Below are positions 28,185 to 36,797 of a stretch of DNA of 64,000 nucleotides, piece after piece. The number at the start of each line of letters is the position of its first letter. Positions within the stretch are counted from its first letter, which is position 1. Location of the stretch: the NCBI RefSeq assembly GCF_014204325.1, contig NZ_JACHKT010000024.1, forward strand, positions 1-64,000, given 5' to 3'. The position numbers were made by a program, and so were the translations under genes. Source of the stretch: Arcicella rosea (GTDB taxonomy: Bacteria > Bacteroidota > Bacteroidia > Cytophagales > Spirosomataceae). Under the pieces are notes generated by a model. That model saw nothing but the letters and a program-made list of their open reading frames with translations. It was not told the origin of the DNA and ran no database searches.

Positions 28185-28451
28185 CTATTTGCCAAAGCTT
28201 CCATTCAAAATAGCATGCACATGAAGCATATCAGGCTCTCTCTCAAAAATGACCTTATACTTACTTACATTCATTACATAGTATTTTTTTGAATCTCCTT
28301 CAATAGGTAACAATTCATAGCTTTGTTTTGGATTATTAGCCAAAACACTGTTTAATGAATGGTCTATTTCATTACGAGAGCTTTTTTTTAAGCTATCATA
28401 AGCAATTTCAGCAGCACGTTCCAGCTCAATATTTTTCAACAATCTTTCCAT
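28185..28451 (-). CDS. RelE/ParE-like small protein
   Basis: An 88-residue protein resembling the RelE/ParE toxin fold. The C-terminal half, LLPIEGDSKKYYVMNVSKYKVIFEREPDMLHVHAILN, matches the usual pattern of beta strands ending in V.H. The N-terminal half is a helical pair with ERAAEIAYDSLKKS. No antitoxin gene accompanies it on either side. It is the first gene of a likely operon with the Shedu-like nuclease and ychF. Whether it is toxic or acts as a partner of the nuclease is unknown. Confidence 0.65.
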   Translation of the reverse strand: MERLLKNIELERAAEIAYDSLKKSSRNEIDHSLNSVLANNPKQSYELLPIEGDSKKYYVMNVSKYKVIFEREPDMLHVHAILNGSFGK

Positions 28452-28473
28452 AACTGTCTAACATTAATTTAAA

Positions 28474-28501
28474 CAAAGTTACAAGTTTAATCCTACAACA
28501 A
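28474..28501 (-). promoter_or_regulatory. Likely promoter of the RelE-like/Shedu-like/ychF unit
   Basis: On the minus strand TAACTTTG (28474-28481) fits the -7 consensus TAnnTTTG. TTG triplets on the same strand lie 17 bases (28499-28501) and 20 bases (28502-28504) upstream, matching the -33 element. Transcription would start about 15-20 bases before the RelE-like start codon. Confidence 0.6.
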
Positions 28502-28506
28502 CAAAA

Positions 28507-28530
28507 AAGCCTCTGAAAATTCAGAGGCTT
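28507..28530 (-). terminator. Terminator of the DUF3276 gene
   Basis: An 11-bp perfect stem AAGCCTCTGAA/TTCAGAGGCTT with a minus-strand T-run (TTTTTTG) after it, 20 bases past the DUF3276 stop. Confidence 0.85.
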
Positions 28531-28549
28531 ATACAATTCTTCAATTAGT

Positions 28550-28876
28550 TTATTCCCATTTCAAATCACTACCAAAACCACCTACCGCATCTTCATCTTC
28601 ACGATTAAATTGTGTAAAATCTACATCTGGCAATAATTCATTTTTAACATGATTAACAGCTTCTTGTAGTCCTTCAACAAATTTATCAAAATCTTCTTTG
28701 TACAAGAACATTTTATGTTTTTCGTAAGCAAATCCATCATCTTTTTGATAACGGCGACTTTCAGTAATAGTAATGTAGTAGTCGTTTGAGCGGGTCGATT
28801 TCACATCAAAAAAATACGTTCGCTTTCCTGCTCTGATACGTTTCGAAAACAATTCTTCTCTTTCTCTTTCTTCCAC
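28550..28876 (-). CDS. DUF3276 (PUR-alpha-like nucleic acid-binding) protein
   Basis: A 108-residue protein of the DUF3276 family, a single PUR domain found across Bacteroidota and spirochaetes (Borrelia BpuR is a relative that binds RNA and DNA). Conserved elements are SKRIRAGKRTYFFDVKSTRSNDYYITITES, KHKMFLYKEDFDKFVEGL, and a C-terminal acidic segment (NREDEDAVGGFGSDLKWE). It probably acts as a small nucleic acid-binding regulator. Monocistronic with its own terminator. Confidence 0.88.
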   Translation of the reverse strand: MEEREREELFSKRIRAGKRTYFFDVKSTRSNDYYITITESRRYQKDDGFAYEKHKMFLYKEDFDKFVEGLQEAVNHVKNELLPDVDFTQFNREDEDAVGGFGSDLKWE

Positions 28877-29206
28877 TGTGCTATGACAATTTAGGGTTTA
28901 CGGATTGGTAAAAATATAAATTTTCTGAATGTTTCAAAAGTTAATCATAAAAAATAATTTCTATTTCTTCATTTATCGTTTATATATCAAGTTTTGATGG
29001 TTTCATGCTTATAAATGTAAAATGTCTTTTATTTAAATCTATTGAAAGTAAAATTTTATAATTTTCTATGTTTGATTGCTGTTTTTCAAATTTCCAAACG
29101 ATAAAATTAATATTTTTATTTCTCCCGAAAAAAGCTAGTTTTGTATTCCAGTTTTGGTAGAAAATGTGTAGAAAGCCACTCAATTTAATCCACTAAATCA
29201 CACAAA
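28877..29206. other. Intergenic region without a gene
   Basis: 330 AT-rich bases between the divergent DUF3276 and RlpA genes. The only open frame (28980-29183, minus) has no recognisable domain, and a base composition and residue content (many Asn, Lys, Phe, Ile) expected from AT-rich noncoding DNA. No structured RNA or repeat was recognised. Confidence 0.5.
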
Positions 29207-29836
29207 ATGTCAAAACCACTTCTAGGAATAATTATAACGCTCTGTATTTTCTGTTCTGTTGGTCATGGACAAAAATTAGGAGACGAATCTTACGGCATTT
29301 CCTCTTTTTACGCTCAGTATTTCTATCAAAAACCTACTTCAACGGGCGAAATACTTCAAAGAAATCAATACACTGCTGCCCACATGACTTTGCCCTTCGG
29401 AACGATGGTCGAAGTAACAAACCTTGCCAACAAACGTTTTGTGATTGTTAGAATCAATGACAGAGGACCATTTAAGCCTGGCAGGATTATTGATTTAACA
29501 GAAAATCCTGCAAAATGGTTAAAAATGACGAACAAAGGGCTCACAAAAGTTCGCCTGAAAGTAGTTGGTTTTGATGGAGACATCATGCTTGAACCTTACG
29601 ATTCTTTGAGACTGGTTGCTCCTCCGCATTTTGAGCCTAAATTCTATCAAAATACTAAATTAAAATATCATCGTTATTATCGCCTCAAAAAAAATTGGCA
29701 AAAACGTAAATACCCAAATCTCAAACATAGACGTTTAAAAGTAAATTCTTATTTAAGGAAACTTTCAAAACAAAAAATAAAGGCTAAAAAAGAAGCACAA
29801 AAAACAAAAGTGATTCCTCCTAAAAAGAGTAAATAA
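29207..29836 (+). CDS. RlpA-like septal ring lytic transglycosylase
   Basis: A 209-residue secreted protein. A signal peptide (residues 1-21, GHGQ) is followed by a double-psi beta-barrel domain (about residues 28-115) with GISSFYAQYFYQKPTSTGEI, YTAAHMTLPFGTMVEVTN and the catalytic-aspartate segment VIVRINDRGPFKPGRIIDLT. RlpA cuts denuded glycan strands at the division septum. The last 60 residues are strikingly basic (many Lys/Arg, few acidic residues); there is no SPOR domain. It lies 26 bases upstream of the DUF58 gene, same strand. Confidence 0.88.
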   Translation: MSKPLLGIIITLCIFCSVGHGQKLGDESYGISSFYAQYFYQKPTSTGEILQRNQYTAAHMTLPFGTMVEVTNLANKRFVIVRINDRGPFKPGRIIDLTENPAKWLKMTNKGLTKVRLKVVGFDGDIMLEPYDSLRLVAPPHFEPKFYQNTKLKYHRYYRLKKNWQKRKYPNLKHRRLKVNSYLRKLSKQKIKAKKEAQKTKVIPPKKSK

Positions 29837-29862
29837 TTAGTTCAATCAACAATTTAAAAATC

Positions 29863-30762
29863 ATGGATTTAGCACAAATACGCCAATATGGAAATATAGA
29901 ATTCTTGGCCAAGCAAATGGTAGAAGGCTTTATTACTGGTCTTCATAAATCGCCATTTCATGGTTTTTCTGTGGAATTTGCCGAACATCGTTTATACAAT
30001 AACGGCGAAAGTACTAGGCATATCGACTGGAAAGTATTTGCTAAAACAGATAGAATTTATACCAAACGCTATGAAGAAGAGACAAATTTACGTTGCCATT
30101 TAATTATTGACACTTCATCGTCGATGTATTATCCTGAAAAAACGAATGGAAAAATTGTATTTTCCACAATGGCTGCTGCGGCTTTGGCTTACATGCTTCA
30201 AAAACAAAAAGATGCAATTAGTTTAATTACTTTTTCTGATACAGTTGAAATCCAAACGCCAGTAAAATCAACACCATCGCACATTCATAAAATATTTCTG
30301 GATTTAGAAAACTTACTTCAAAAACCGAAGGAATATAAAAAAACGGAGGTTGCTTCGGTGATTCATCAAATTGCTGAAAATATTCATAAACGCTCGTTAG
30401 TCATTCTTTTCAGCGATATGTTTGATGATATTGACAATGCTGAAAAGGTTTTTTCTTCCTTACAACACCTCAAACATAATCTTCATGAAGTATTGATTTT
30501 TCATGTTACAGACAAAAAAACTGAATCAGATTTTGATTTTGAAGACCGTCCTTATGAATTCATTGATTTAGAAAGTAACGAAAGCATCAAGCTGAATCCT
30601 GCACAAGTAAAAGTGGATTATCAGAAAACTTTGCATCAATTTTACAAAGAACTAAAACTGCGTTGTGGACAATATAAAATAGATTTCATTGAAGCCGATA
30701 TTGCCGAAGGCTTTGAACAAATCCTTTCAGCTTATTTGGTAAAAAGAGGAAAGATGAAGTAA
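29863..30762 (+). CDS. DUF58 domain-containing protein
   Basis: A 299-residue DUF58 protein with a vWA-like fold. HRLYNNGESTRHIDWKVFAKTDRIYTKRYEEETNLRC is the DUF58 hallmark. HLIIDTSSSMYYP is a MIDAS-like DXSXS segment. In other bacteria DUF58 proteins are encoded beside MoxR AAA+ ATPases; none is seen here, so any partner lies elsewhere. It probably follows RlpA in one transcription unit, and is convergent with the sensor kinase. Confidence 0.87.
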   Translation: MDLAQIRQYGNIEFLAKQMVEGFITGLHKSPFHGFSVEFAEHRLYNNGESTRHIDWKVFAKTDRIYTKRYEEETNLRCHLIIDTSSSMYYPEKTNGKIVFSTMAAAALAYMLQKQKDAISLITFSDTVEIQTPVKSTPSHIHKIFLDLENLLQKPKEYKKTEVASVIHQIAENIHKRSLVILFSDMFDDIDNAEKVFSSLQHLKHNLHEVLIFHVTDKKTESDFDFEDRPYEFIDLESNESIKLNPAQVKVDYQKTLHQFYKELKLRCGQYKIDFIEADIAEGFEQILSAYLVKRGKMK

Positions 30763-30774
30763 TTACTCCATCTT

Positions 30775-33700
30775 TTAAATTGCTAAAGGCAGCGTAAAGA
30801 AAAACTTAGTACCTTCATTTTCAACTGTTTCAAACCAAATACTTCCTTTAGCATTATCAACAACCCATTTTGCCAAAGCCAAACCAACACCAGAACCCTG
30901 TACTTTCGTTGAATAATCTAACATAAATATTTTTCCTTGGTTTGCCTCAGGAATTCCAATACCATTATCTTCTATACTGAAAGTTACTGCTTCAAGACCA
31001 ACATTTACACCAATAATTACTGCTGCAATTCTATTTTCAGGAACAGATTGAATGGCATTCATGATTAAATTCTTAATGATGTTCCCTGTTAATTGGCGGT
31101 CTCCAACTACTTTTACTGGCTTTTCGGGAACTATCATCCGAATATGTTGTAGGGTATCGTCTTTGAAAAGATTAACTACTTTTTTGGTTTCATGGGCAAA
31201 ATCAAATATTTCACTTTTGGGAATTGGCAATCTTGCAAAGTCTGAAAAAGAAGTAGCAATGTATGACAGATTATCAATTTGTCCTGTCAAAGATTCAATT
31301 TGGTCTTTTACTTGCGACATATCTAATTCTGTACCTCTTGAAATTTTACGCAATAATAACTGTAAAGACAATTTCATTGGCGTTAATGGATTTTTAATTT
31401 CATGAGCTACCTGTTTTGCCATTTGTTGCCAAGCAGATTGTTTGTTAGCATCAGTCAAGGCTACTTTAGATTCTTCTAATTTCACTAACATTTCGTTATA
31501 AGCCTTTACCAAAACACCAATTTCATCATCAGAACGCCAAGAAAGTGGTTCGCTAGGTTTGCTTAAATCTATTTTTCGTAATTTATTGGTAATCATCTGT
31601 AATGGAACAACCAAAAGGTTAGAAGCCAAGTAAGAAAACCATAATAATACCAAGAAAATAGTGGTGAAAGTATTCAATAAAGAGCCAATTACAGCACTTA
31701 CTTCTTTAGTAAAATAAGTTTTTGAATCATAGAAAGGAATACAAACGATTCCTAATAACTTACCTTCATTTGATTTTAATTCTAAGTAAGAAGTTTTAAA
31801 AGATAAATCCCCGATGGCTTCATCTAAAATTACTTTCTTCTCTTTTTCTTCCATCAATTGTGTATATGCAATTGGATTAATATATGAAGCGATAAAACCT
31901 TGTTCAAAACTTAAAGGTTTGTTACTTGCTAATAATTGTCCTCTTGTATCAAAAACGCTGATGTACTTTTTAGTACTTACCGCAATACTGTTGATGGTAT
32001 CAGACAAAAATTGTTTACTCATTTTCCCCTGAACATACCTATCAACTGCAGGCATCAGATTGATGCCTATGCTTTCTGTTTGGTTCAAATAACTATTCTC
32101 CTGGCTTTCCGAGAATTTTGTTCCGATAATACTAAGCGTAATACTTACTACCAAAATCAGTGGAAGTAGAAAAGCAATATTAAGGTAGATTTGAATCTTA
32201 CTGGCAATATTGATATTCATCTTCGAGAACCCATATCTTAAAGCGTAAAAGAAAATAACGACGATAATCGTAAATACTAGTATTAAAAAAAGAAAAGAAA
32301 AATTGGCATAAATGGATGTAATACTTTGAGTTTCGGAAGAAACTACAATTGCTCTGCCATTTTTTCCAATAAAACCTACGTGTTTATAGCCATTTTCTTC
32401 AACACCCTCTTGAATAATTTCTTTTCCTAGTAAAGCCTCTTTAGACAATTTACTTTCATAATTGAATCCTTCTCCTCCTGTTTTTACAATTTTTCCATTT
32501 TCATAAATCGCAAAGCTATAATTATTAGCCTTCAATTTATCTCCTGAAATAATTGGCGATTCTCCATCAATTGAGCTTTCAGCAAATCCTTTCTTCTTTT
32601 TTAAATCTAAAATCACATAGCCAGTTGCTAAGTCTTCTTTATTTAAAAGTGGAATAAAATTAAAATATTGTTTCCCTGAATAAACCTCTAAATCATTTAC
32701 AAAATATACACTGGCATTTTTTGTTTGGTATTTAGGAAGTTTGAAAATCTTTTCAAAGGTTTCATAATTCTCTATTTCATCTGTATTATCAAGTGATTTC
32801 CCTGTGTAATCAAACACAAAAACGCTAACGTCGTAATAAGAAAAATAACTATCTAATAAATTATGTTTGATATAATTTTCAACTTGCTCTTTCGGCAAAA
32901 AGTCTGATTTCAACAAACTCATTACTGTTGAATCTCTACTTATTACAAGACTTGCTTTACTTAGAAGGAATTCTGCTTTTTCATCATTTTCATCAAAATA
33001 ACGTTTGGCAAATTGCTTTTTTTGAATAAAATCCTCTTCCACATTTTGTTGGCTAACTACATAATTTCCAATCCCAGCACATACTAATGCTGCACTAAAG
33101 AAATAAATGGAAGTTTGATAACGAAAAGTGTATAAATAATGCGGAAAGGAAGTAAAAAACAGGACAAACACATAAATACCGTGAATCCCAAAAACAATTA
33201 AATTGAAATCGGAGAAAATAATACAAATCAAACTAGCAAAGACAAAGGCCAATAATAAGGATGGATAAACCCATTTTGTGTTTTGTCTATTTAGCTTTAT
33301 GACTAAAATGATAAAAAAATGACAGGTCAAGAAGTATGTTAATGAAATTAAAACATAAATCAACAATGAATAGAAAACTAGCGGTTTTTCCCAAATATCA
33401 ATATTCAATGCCAAGCTCAATTCATTATTTGACTTTTGATAAATATCCAGCAGCACACCGTACATTAATTGGCTTAATCCAAAACTACCAATAAGAAGTA
33501 CCACAGAAATAATGCGCTTGATAGGCTTCTGTAAATTCATTAACCATAAATACACACTCATTTTATAGAAGTAATTTATCAAATAAAACAAGATAATTAC
33601 GATAACTATTAAATTGAGTATTAAGTCGCCCAAAGAAGGTGAGAAAATGGATACATTGAAGCATTCTGAATTAAAAAGTTCCGATTCGCTGAATATAGAC

Positions 33701-34521
33701 GGAATTGAAAAAAACAACATGGCTATTCTTAAGAATAAAAAGAAAGCCACTAAAATGAAAAAAGCTACACTGTATTGACGACTATTATTGAAGTACCAAA
33801 TCCAAGTAAATAAATATATTACCGTGAAGAGTAAACACAAAAGACCTGCGATAATAACTACTTCTGGAATGATAAAATGTTGGAAATTATCTGATTTATC
33901 AGATAATACTGAAAATAAAAATGTTTTAGAAGGCGTATAAATATTGAGTTGTACATTAGAAGCTGGAACGATACTAACCTCTTTCGGATCTACTTTAAAA
34001 ACACTTTCATTGAAAACAGTTTTTTGTCCTTTTCCTCTGTACTCTTTTGAATAAGAGAGATTAATCATCGAAAAAACCTCGAAAGTATTAGCACCTACCG
34101 TCACCAAACGTCGATTCAAAATAAACTTTCCTGTTTCTAATTCTAAAGTTTTGGAGCTGTAATTCCCTTTGATAAAAGTATAATCGGGTACAAATTGGTA
34201 ATCAGACCAAAAAATGATTTTACCATTTCTAAAAACAAAATATGGATATACAGTTGTGGTTTTAAAAGCACTAAATCTATTGCTTTTGGCATTGTTGAGT
34301 GTTGTGTAAACTTTATCTAAATCCGAATCTGATTGCTTGATTGCTTGATTTACTTTGTTTTGAACATCAAACAGATATTTTTCTTCAAATGTTTTACCAA
34401 TTCCGTTCCCAACTACAACATATAAAAATGCTGCTATTCCAAAACACATAAAAGCAAAACTTAAAAAGATATTTCTTTTAAGGAAAAATGAGATAAGAAA
34501 TTTAGTAAACGTATTATTCAT
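30775..34521 (-). CDS. Large membrane-bound sensor histidine kinase (NtrY-like)
   Basis: A 1248-residue protein. The N-terminal part has around twelve hydrophobic segments: one near residue 15-35, a cluster from about 225-480, another from 745-810 and one near 950-975. Large soluble segments lie between the clusters, probably extracytoplasmic sensing domains. A HAMP-like segment (LVVPLQMITNKL and WRSDDEIGVLVKAYNEM) leads to the kinase core: H-box AKQVAHEIKNPLTP (H near 1040), N-box NIIKNLIMNAIQS, G1 EDNGIGIP and G2 GSGVGLAL. No response regulator is encoded nearby, so it is an orphan kinase. The stimulus is unknown. Confidence 0.88.
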   Translation of the reverse strand: MNNTFTKFLISFFLKRNIFLSFAFMCFGIAAFLYVVVGNGIGKTFEEKYLFDVQNKVNQAIKQSDSDLDKVYTTLNNAKSNRFSAFKTTTVYPYFVFRNGKIIFWSDYQFVPDYTFIKGNYSSKTLELETGKFILNRRLVTVGANTFEVFSMINLSYSKEYRGKGQKTVFNESVFKVDPKEVSIVPASNVQLNIYTPSKTFLFSVLSDKSDNFQHFIIPEVVIIAGLLCLLFTVIYLFTWIWYFNNSRQYSVAFFILVAFFLFLRIAMLFFSIPSIFSESELFNSECFNVSIFSPSLGDLILNLIVIVIILFYLINYFYKMSVYLWLMNLQKPIKRIISVVLLIGSFGLSQLMYGVLLDIYQKSNNELSLALNIDIWEKPLVFYSLLIYVLISLTYFLTCHFFIILVIKLNRQNTKWVYPSLLLAFVFASLICIIFSDFNLIVFGIHGIYVFVLFFTSFPHYLYTFRYQTSIYFFSAALVCAGIGNYVVSQQNVEEDFIQKKQFAKRYFDENDEKAEFLLSKASLVISRDSTVMSLLKSDFLPKEQVENYIKHNLLDSYFSYYDVSVFVFDYTGKSLDNTDEIENYETFEKIFKLPKYQTKNASVYFVNDLEVYSGKQYFNFIPLLNKEDLATGYVILDLKKKKGFAESSIDGESPIISGDKLKANNYSFAIYENGKIVKTGGEGFNYESKLSKEALLGKEIIQEGVEENGYKHVGFIGKNGRAIVVSSETQSITSIYANFSFLFLILVFTIIVVIFFYALRYGFSKMNINIASKIQIYLNIAFLLPLILVVSITLSIIGTKFSESQENSYLNQTESIGINLMPAVDRYVQGKMSKQFLSDTINSIAVSTKKYISVFDTRGQLLASNKPLSFEQGFIASYINPIAYTQLMEEKEKKVILDEAIGDLSFKTSYLELKSNEGKLLGIVCIPFYDSKTYFTKEVSAVIGSLLNTFTTIFLVLLWFSYLASNLLVVPLQMITNKLRKIDLSKPSEPLSWRSDDEIGVLVKAYNEMLVKLEESKVALTDANKQSAWQQMAKQVAHEIKNPLTPMKLSLQLLLRKISRGTELDMSQVKDQIESLTGQIDNLSYIATSFSDFARLPIPKSEIFDFAHETKKVVNLFKDDTLQHIRMIVPEKPVKVVGDRQLTGNIIKNLIMNAIQSVPENRIAAVIIGVNVGLEAVTFSIEDNGIGIPEANQGKIFMLDYSTKVQGSGVGLALAKWVVDNAKGSIWFETVENEGTKFFFTLPLAI

Positions 34522-34682
34522 AACATTTTACTTGTGGGCAATCTATTATTTTATCTTAATCGTAATCTTATTCAGACAAAAAATAGCACAAACATGGATT
34601 TAAAAATTTTATTTGACAAAGAAGATTTACTCATTTTATCAAAAATACTTTATTTTTTTAAAATAAATGTTTTTGGTGAAAC

Positions 34683-34720
34683 AAAAAGAAGAGTCTATTT
34701 TTCAAAAGACTCTTCTTTTT
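34683..34720. terminator. Terminator of metF
   Basis: Perfect 14-bp stem AAAAAGAAGAGTCT/AGACTCTTCTTTTT with T-rich flanks on both strands, between the stop of metF and the start of the sensor kinase. The rest of the gap 34522-34750 shows no gene; an open frame on the plus strand overlaps the terminator and metF and is not considered real. Confidence 0.85.
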
Positions 34721-34750
34721 TAAAATTAAAATATTTTTGGATGAAATTAC

Positions 34751-35704
34751 TTAAAAAATCGCCTCAGCAATCTTCTTGGTACTTTCTGATTTGCTCATGG
34801 TATAAAAGTGTAAAATTGGGGCTTCAAAAGCCATCAATTCTTTACATTGTTGAATACACCATTCTATCCCAACTTGTTTAACGTCTTTATCAGTTTTACA
34901 ATTTGTTACGGCTGTCACCAAATCTTCTGGCATATCTAAATGGAAAATTCGTGGCAAAACTGTCAATTGCTTCTTGGTTGCCAAAGGCTTTAAACCCGGA
35001 ATAATTGGCACATTAATACCTTCTTCACGACATTTCTTCACAAAATCAAAGTACTTCTGATTGTCAAAAAACATTTGTGTTACGATATAATCAGCACCTA
35101 GTGCTACTTTTTTCTTTAAATAATTAAAATCGGTATTGAAGTTTGGTGCTTCAAAATGTTTTTCTGGATAACCTGCTACACCAATACAAAAGTTAGTTGG
35201 CGACGCTTGTGTTTCTTCATGCAAAAGTTCTCCATTATTCATGCTTACTACTTGTTGTAATAAATCGCTTGCAAAAGCATGACCGCCTTTTTCAGGTGTA
35301 AAAGCTGGATTTCCTTTCACTGGGTCACCACGAAGTACTAATACATTATCAATGCCCAAATAGTGTAAATCAAACAAAAAATCTTCCGTTTCTTCTTTTG
35401 TAAATCCTCCGCAAATTACATGAGGTACTGCATCAACATTGAAACGGTTCATCAAACTTGCACAAATACCTACCGTACCCGGACGTTTACGAATTGGAAT
35501 TCTATCAATCTGACCGTTCACTATTTTTTCTAAATATTCTTCACGGTGATAGGTTACCTCAATAAAAGGCGGTTTAAATTCCATTAAAGGCTCAATGTTA
35601 CTCATTAACGCTTGAATACTATCACCTTTTACTGGTGGAATAATCTCTATTGAAAACAAGGTTTTACCTTTTGCTTGCTCGATGTATTGGGTAATTTTGG
35701 TCAT
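34751..35704 (-). CDS. metF: Methylenetetrahydrofolate reductase
   Basis: A 317-residue enzyme that reduces 5,10-methylene-THF to 5-methyl-THF for methionine synthesis. A TIM barrel with KGKTLFSIEIIPPVKGD at the start (catalytic Glu in the EIIPP motif), FIEVTYHREEYLEK, VLVLRGDPVKG, IGVAGYPEKHFEAPN, ADYIVTQMFFDNQKYFDFV and IPIIPGLKPL. No methionine biosynthesis gene is adjacent. A plausible promoter precedes it. Confidence 0.93.
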   Translation of the reverse strand: MTKITQYIEQAKGKTLFSIEIIPPVKGDSIQALMSNIEPLMEFKPPFIEVTYHREEYLEKIVNGQIDRIPIRKRPGTVGICASLMNRFNVDAVPHVICGGFTKEETEDFLFDLHYLGIDNVLVLRGDPVKGNPAFTPEKGGHAFASDLLQQVVSMNNGELLHEETQASPTNFCIGVAGYPEKHFEAPNFNTDFNYLKKKVALGADYIVTQMFFDNQKYFDFVKKCREEGINVPIIPGLKPLATKKQLTVLPRIFHLDMPEDLVTAVTNCKTDKDVKQVGIEWCIQQCKELMAFEAPILHFYTMSKSESTKKIAEAIF

Positions 35705-35781
35705 AATTAAGATAATAAATCTCCGTACTTACAGTGAATTACTTCAACAAAGTATCGTAGATAGCATTAATTTATTTTTTA

Positions 35782-35809
35782 CAAAGGTAGGCAAAACTTA
35801 CAGAGTCAA
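35782..35809 (-). promoter_or_regulatory. Likely promoter of metF
   Basis: On the minus strand TACCTTTG (35782-35789) is a good -7 element, with TTG (35807-35809) 17 bases upstream. It overlaps the 3' end of the upstream hypothetical gene, and would give a leader of about 70 bases before metF. Confidence 0.6.
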
Positions 35810-36103
35810 AAACTGCTTGACTAACATTTCCCACTCATCTGCCAATGAACCTACAAAAACTGACGTTTTTGCACGGGTGTACCAATATTTGGCATTCCAA
35901 TTATCGCCTTCTTTCCTATGCAAGTAAGCGTGCAATTGGTCATAATGTTTTAATCCTTCATTGCTTTGGGCTACTTCATGTGCTTGCTCCCAATCGTCAT
36001 TAGCATCGTACCAAAGTGCGACGAGTAATTCATGAACAGAAGAAGGCGGAGCAGGTTGAGCGAGCGTTGCTTTAAATTCAGCGTAAGTCATCGAATCTAA
36101 CAT
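35798..36103 (-). CDS. Conserved hypothetical protein
   Basis: A 101-residue soluble protein with a distinctive WYDANDDWEQAHEVAQ segment and HAYLHRKEGDNWNAKYWYTRAKT block. I recall similar small proteins in many bacteria, but no function. It has no signal peptide or membrane segment. It lies upstream of metF on the same strand with about 93 bases between, and the likely metF promoter sits in its 3' end. Confidence 0.7.
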   Translation of the reverse strand: MLDSMTYAEFKATLAQPAPPSSVHELLVALWYDANDDWEQAHEVAQSNEGLKHYDQLHAYLHRKEGDNWNAKYWYTRAKTSVFVGSLADEWEMLVKQFLTL

Positions 36104-36328
36104 TTTAAATGAACCATAAAGTTACATACTAAGTAGGTTCAAATAAAAAGTCGTTCGTCTATTTCTTTACAAAATGGCTTATTACTCTTTCTTAAAAAGG
36201 AAAAAAGAGACATAATGGCTGAACGACATTTAAAAACAAGCCGTTTTGTCTGATAAAATCCACTGGTATAAGTTTTGAAAGAAGATAGACAATCCAAAAA
36301 GAAATCTATACAAACCTTTAATAAATAA

Positions 36329-36730
36329 ATGAAGATGAACAAGAAAATAGAAATTCCGAGAAATATATTAGCAGACATTGATTTCAACAATACTTTAAAT
36401 GGCGGTAGAACAGAACCAAATATTGAGGTAAATCAAACTGAAAATGCTTATGAAGTTTTTGTTAAAGTAGCAGGTTTAAGTGCAGACCATTTACAAATGG
36501 ATGTTCAAGATAACCGACTTTGGTTATATGCTTTACAACCTGTTTTGAAAAAAGCAGAAGATGATGAAGTACAGAATTTTGTACCACAAACCATCGGACA
36601 AATTATGTTGCCCAATTTTGTTGACCTAGAAAATATTTCAGCGAAGTATTATAACCATCAATGGAAAATTGTAATGCCAATTGATGAACACAGAAAAGGA
36701 TTCAAGAAGAGAATTGATGTAGAAATCTAA
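36329..36730 (+). CDS. Hsp20/alpha-crystallin-like protein
   Basis: A 133-residue protein with an alpha-crystallin-like domain: EPNIEVNQTENAYEVFVKVAGLSADHLQMDVQDNRLWLYA corresponds to the first strands (typical xxYEVxxxLPGxxKExxxVxxxxxxLxI), and IMLPNFVDLENISAKYYNHQWKIVMPI to the later ones. It is shorter and more divergent than classical Hsp20, with a short N-terminal arm and no I-X-I tail. A holdase chaperone role is inferred. It has its own terminator. No other heat-shock gene is adjacent. Confidence 0.7.
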   Translation: MKMNKKIEIPRNILADIDFNNTLNGGRTEPNIEVNQTENAYEVFVKVAGLSADHLQMDVQDNRLWLYALQPVLKKAEDDEVQNFVPQTIGQIMLPNFVDLENISAKYYNHQWKIVMPIDEHRKGFKKRIDVEI

Positions 36731-36750
36731 GCAAATAAAAAGCTATATAT

Positions 36751-36786
36751 AAGCCCTACGATTACGCTTCCGTAGGGCTTTTCTTT
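36751..36786. terminator. Terminator between Hsp20-like and outer-membrane protein genes
   Basis: Perfect 10-bp stem AAGCCCTACG/CGTAGGGCTT followed by TTCTTTTTC; it serves the plus-strand gene and, by its A-rich flank, possibly also the convergent one. Confidence 0.75.
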
Positions 36787-36797
36787 TTCTTTGAATC

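Noticed and set aside
28980-29183. 67-residue minus-strand open frame
   Set aside because: No signature, composition typical of AT-rich noncoding DNA, between divergent genes where promoters should lie.
34534-34881. 115-residue open frame on the plus strand
   Set aside because: It contains a strong terminator hairpin, overlaps the 3' end of metF antisense and has no recognisable domain.
36139-36390. 83-residue minus-strand open frame
   Set aside because: Overlaps the start of the Hsp20-like gene antisense and has no similarity to known proteins that I recognise.
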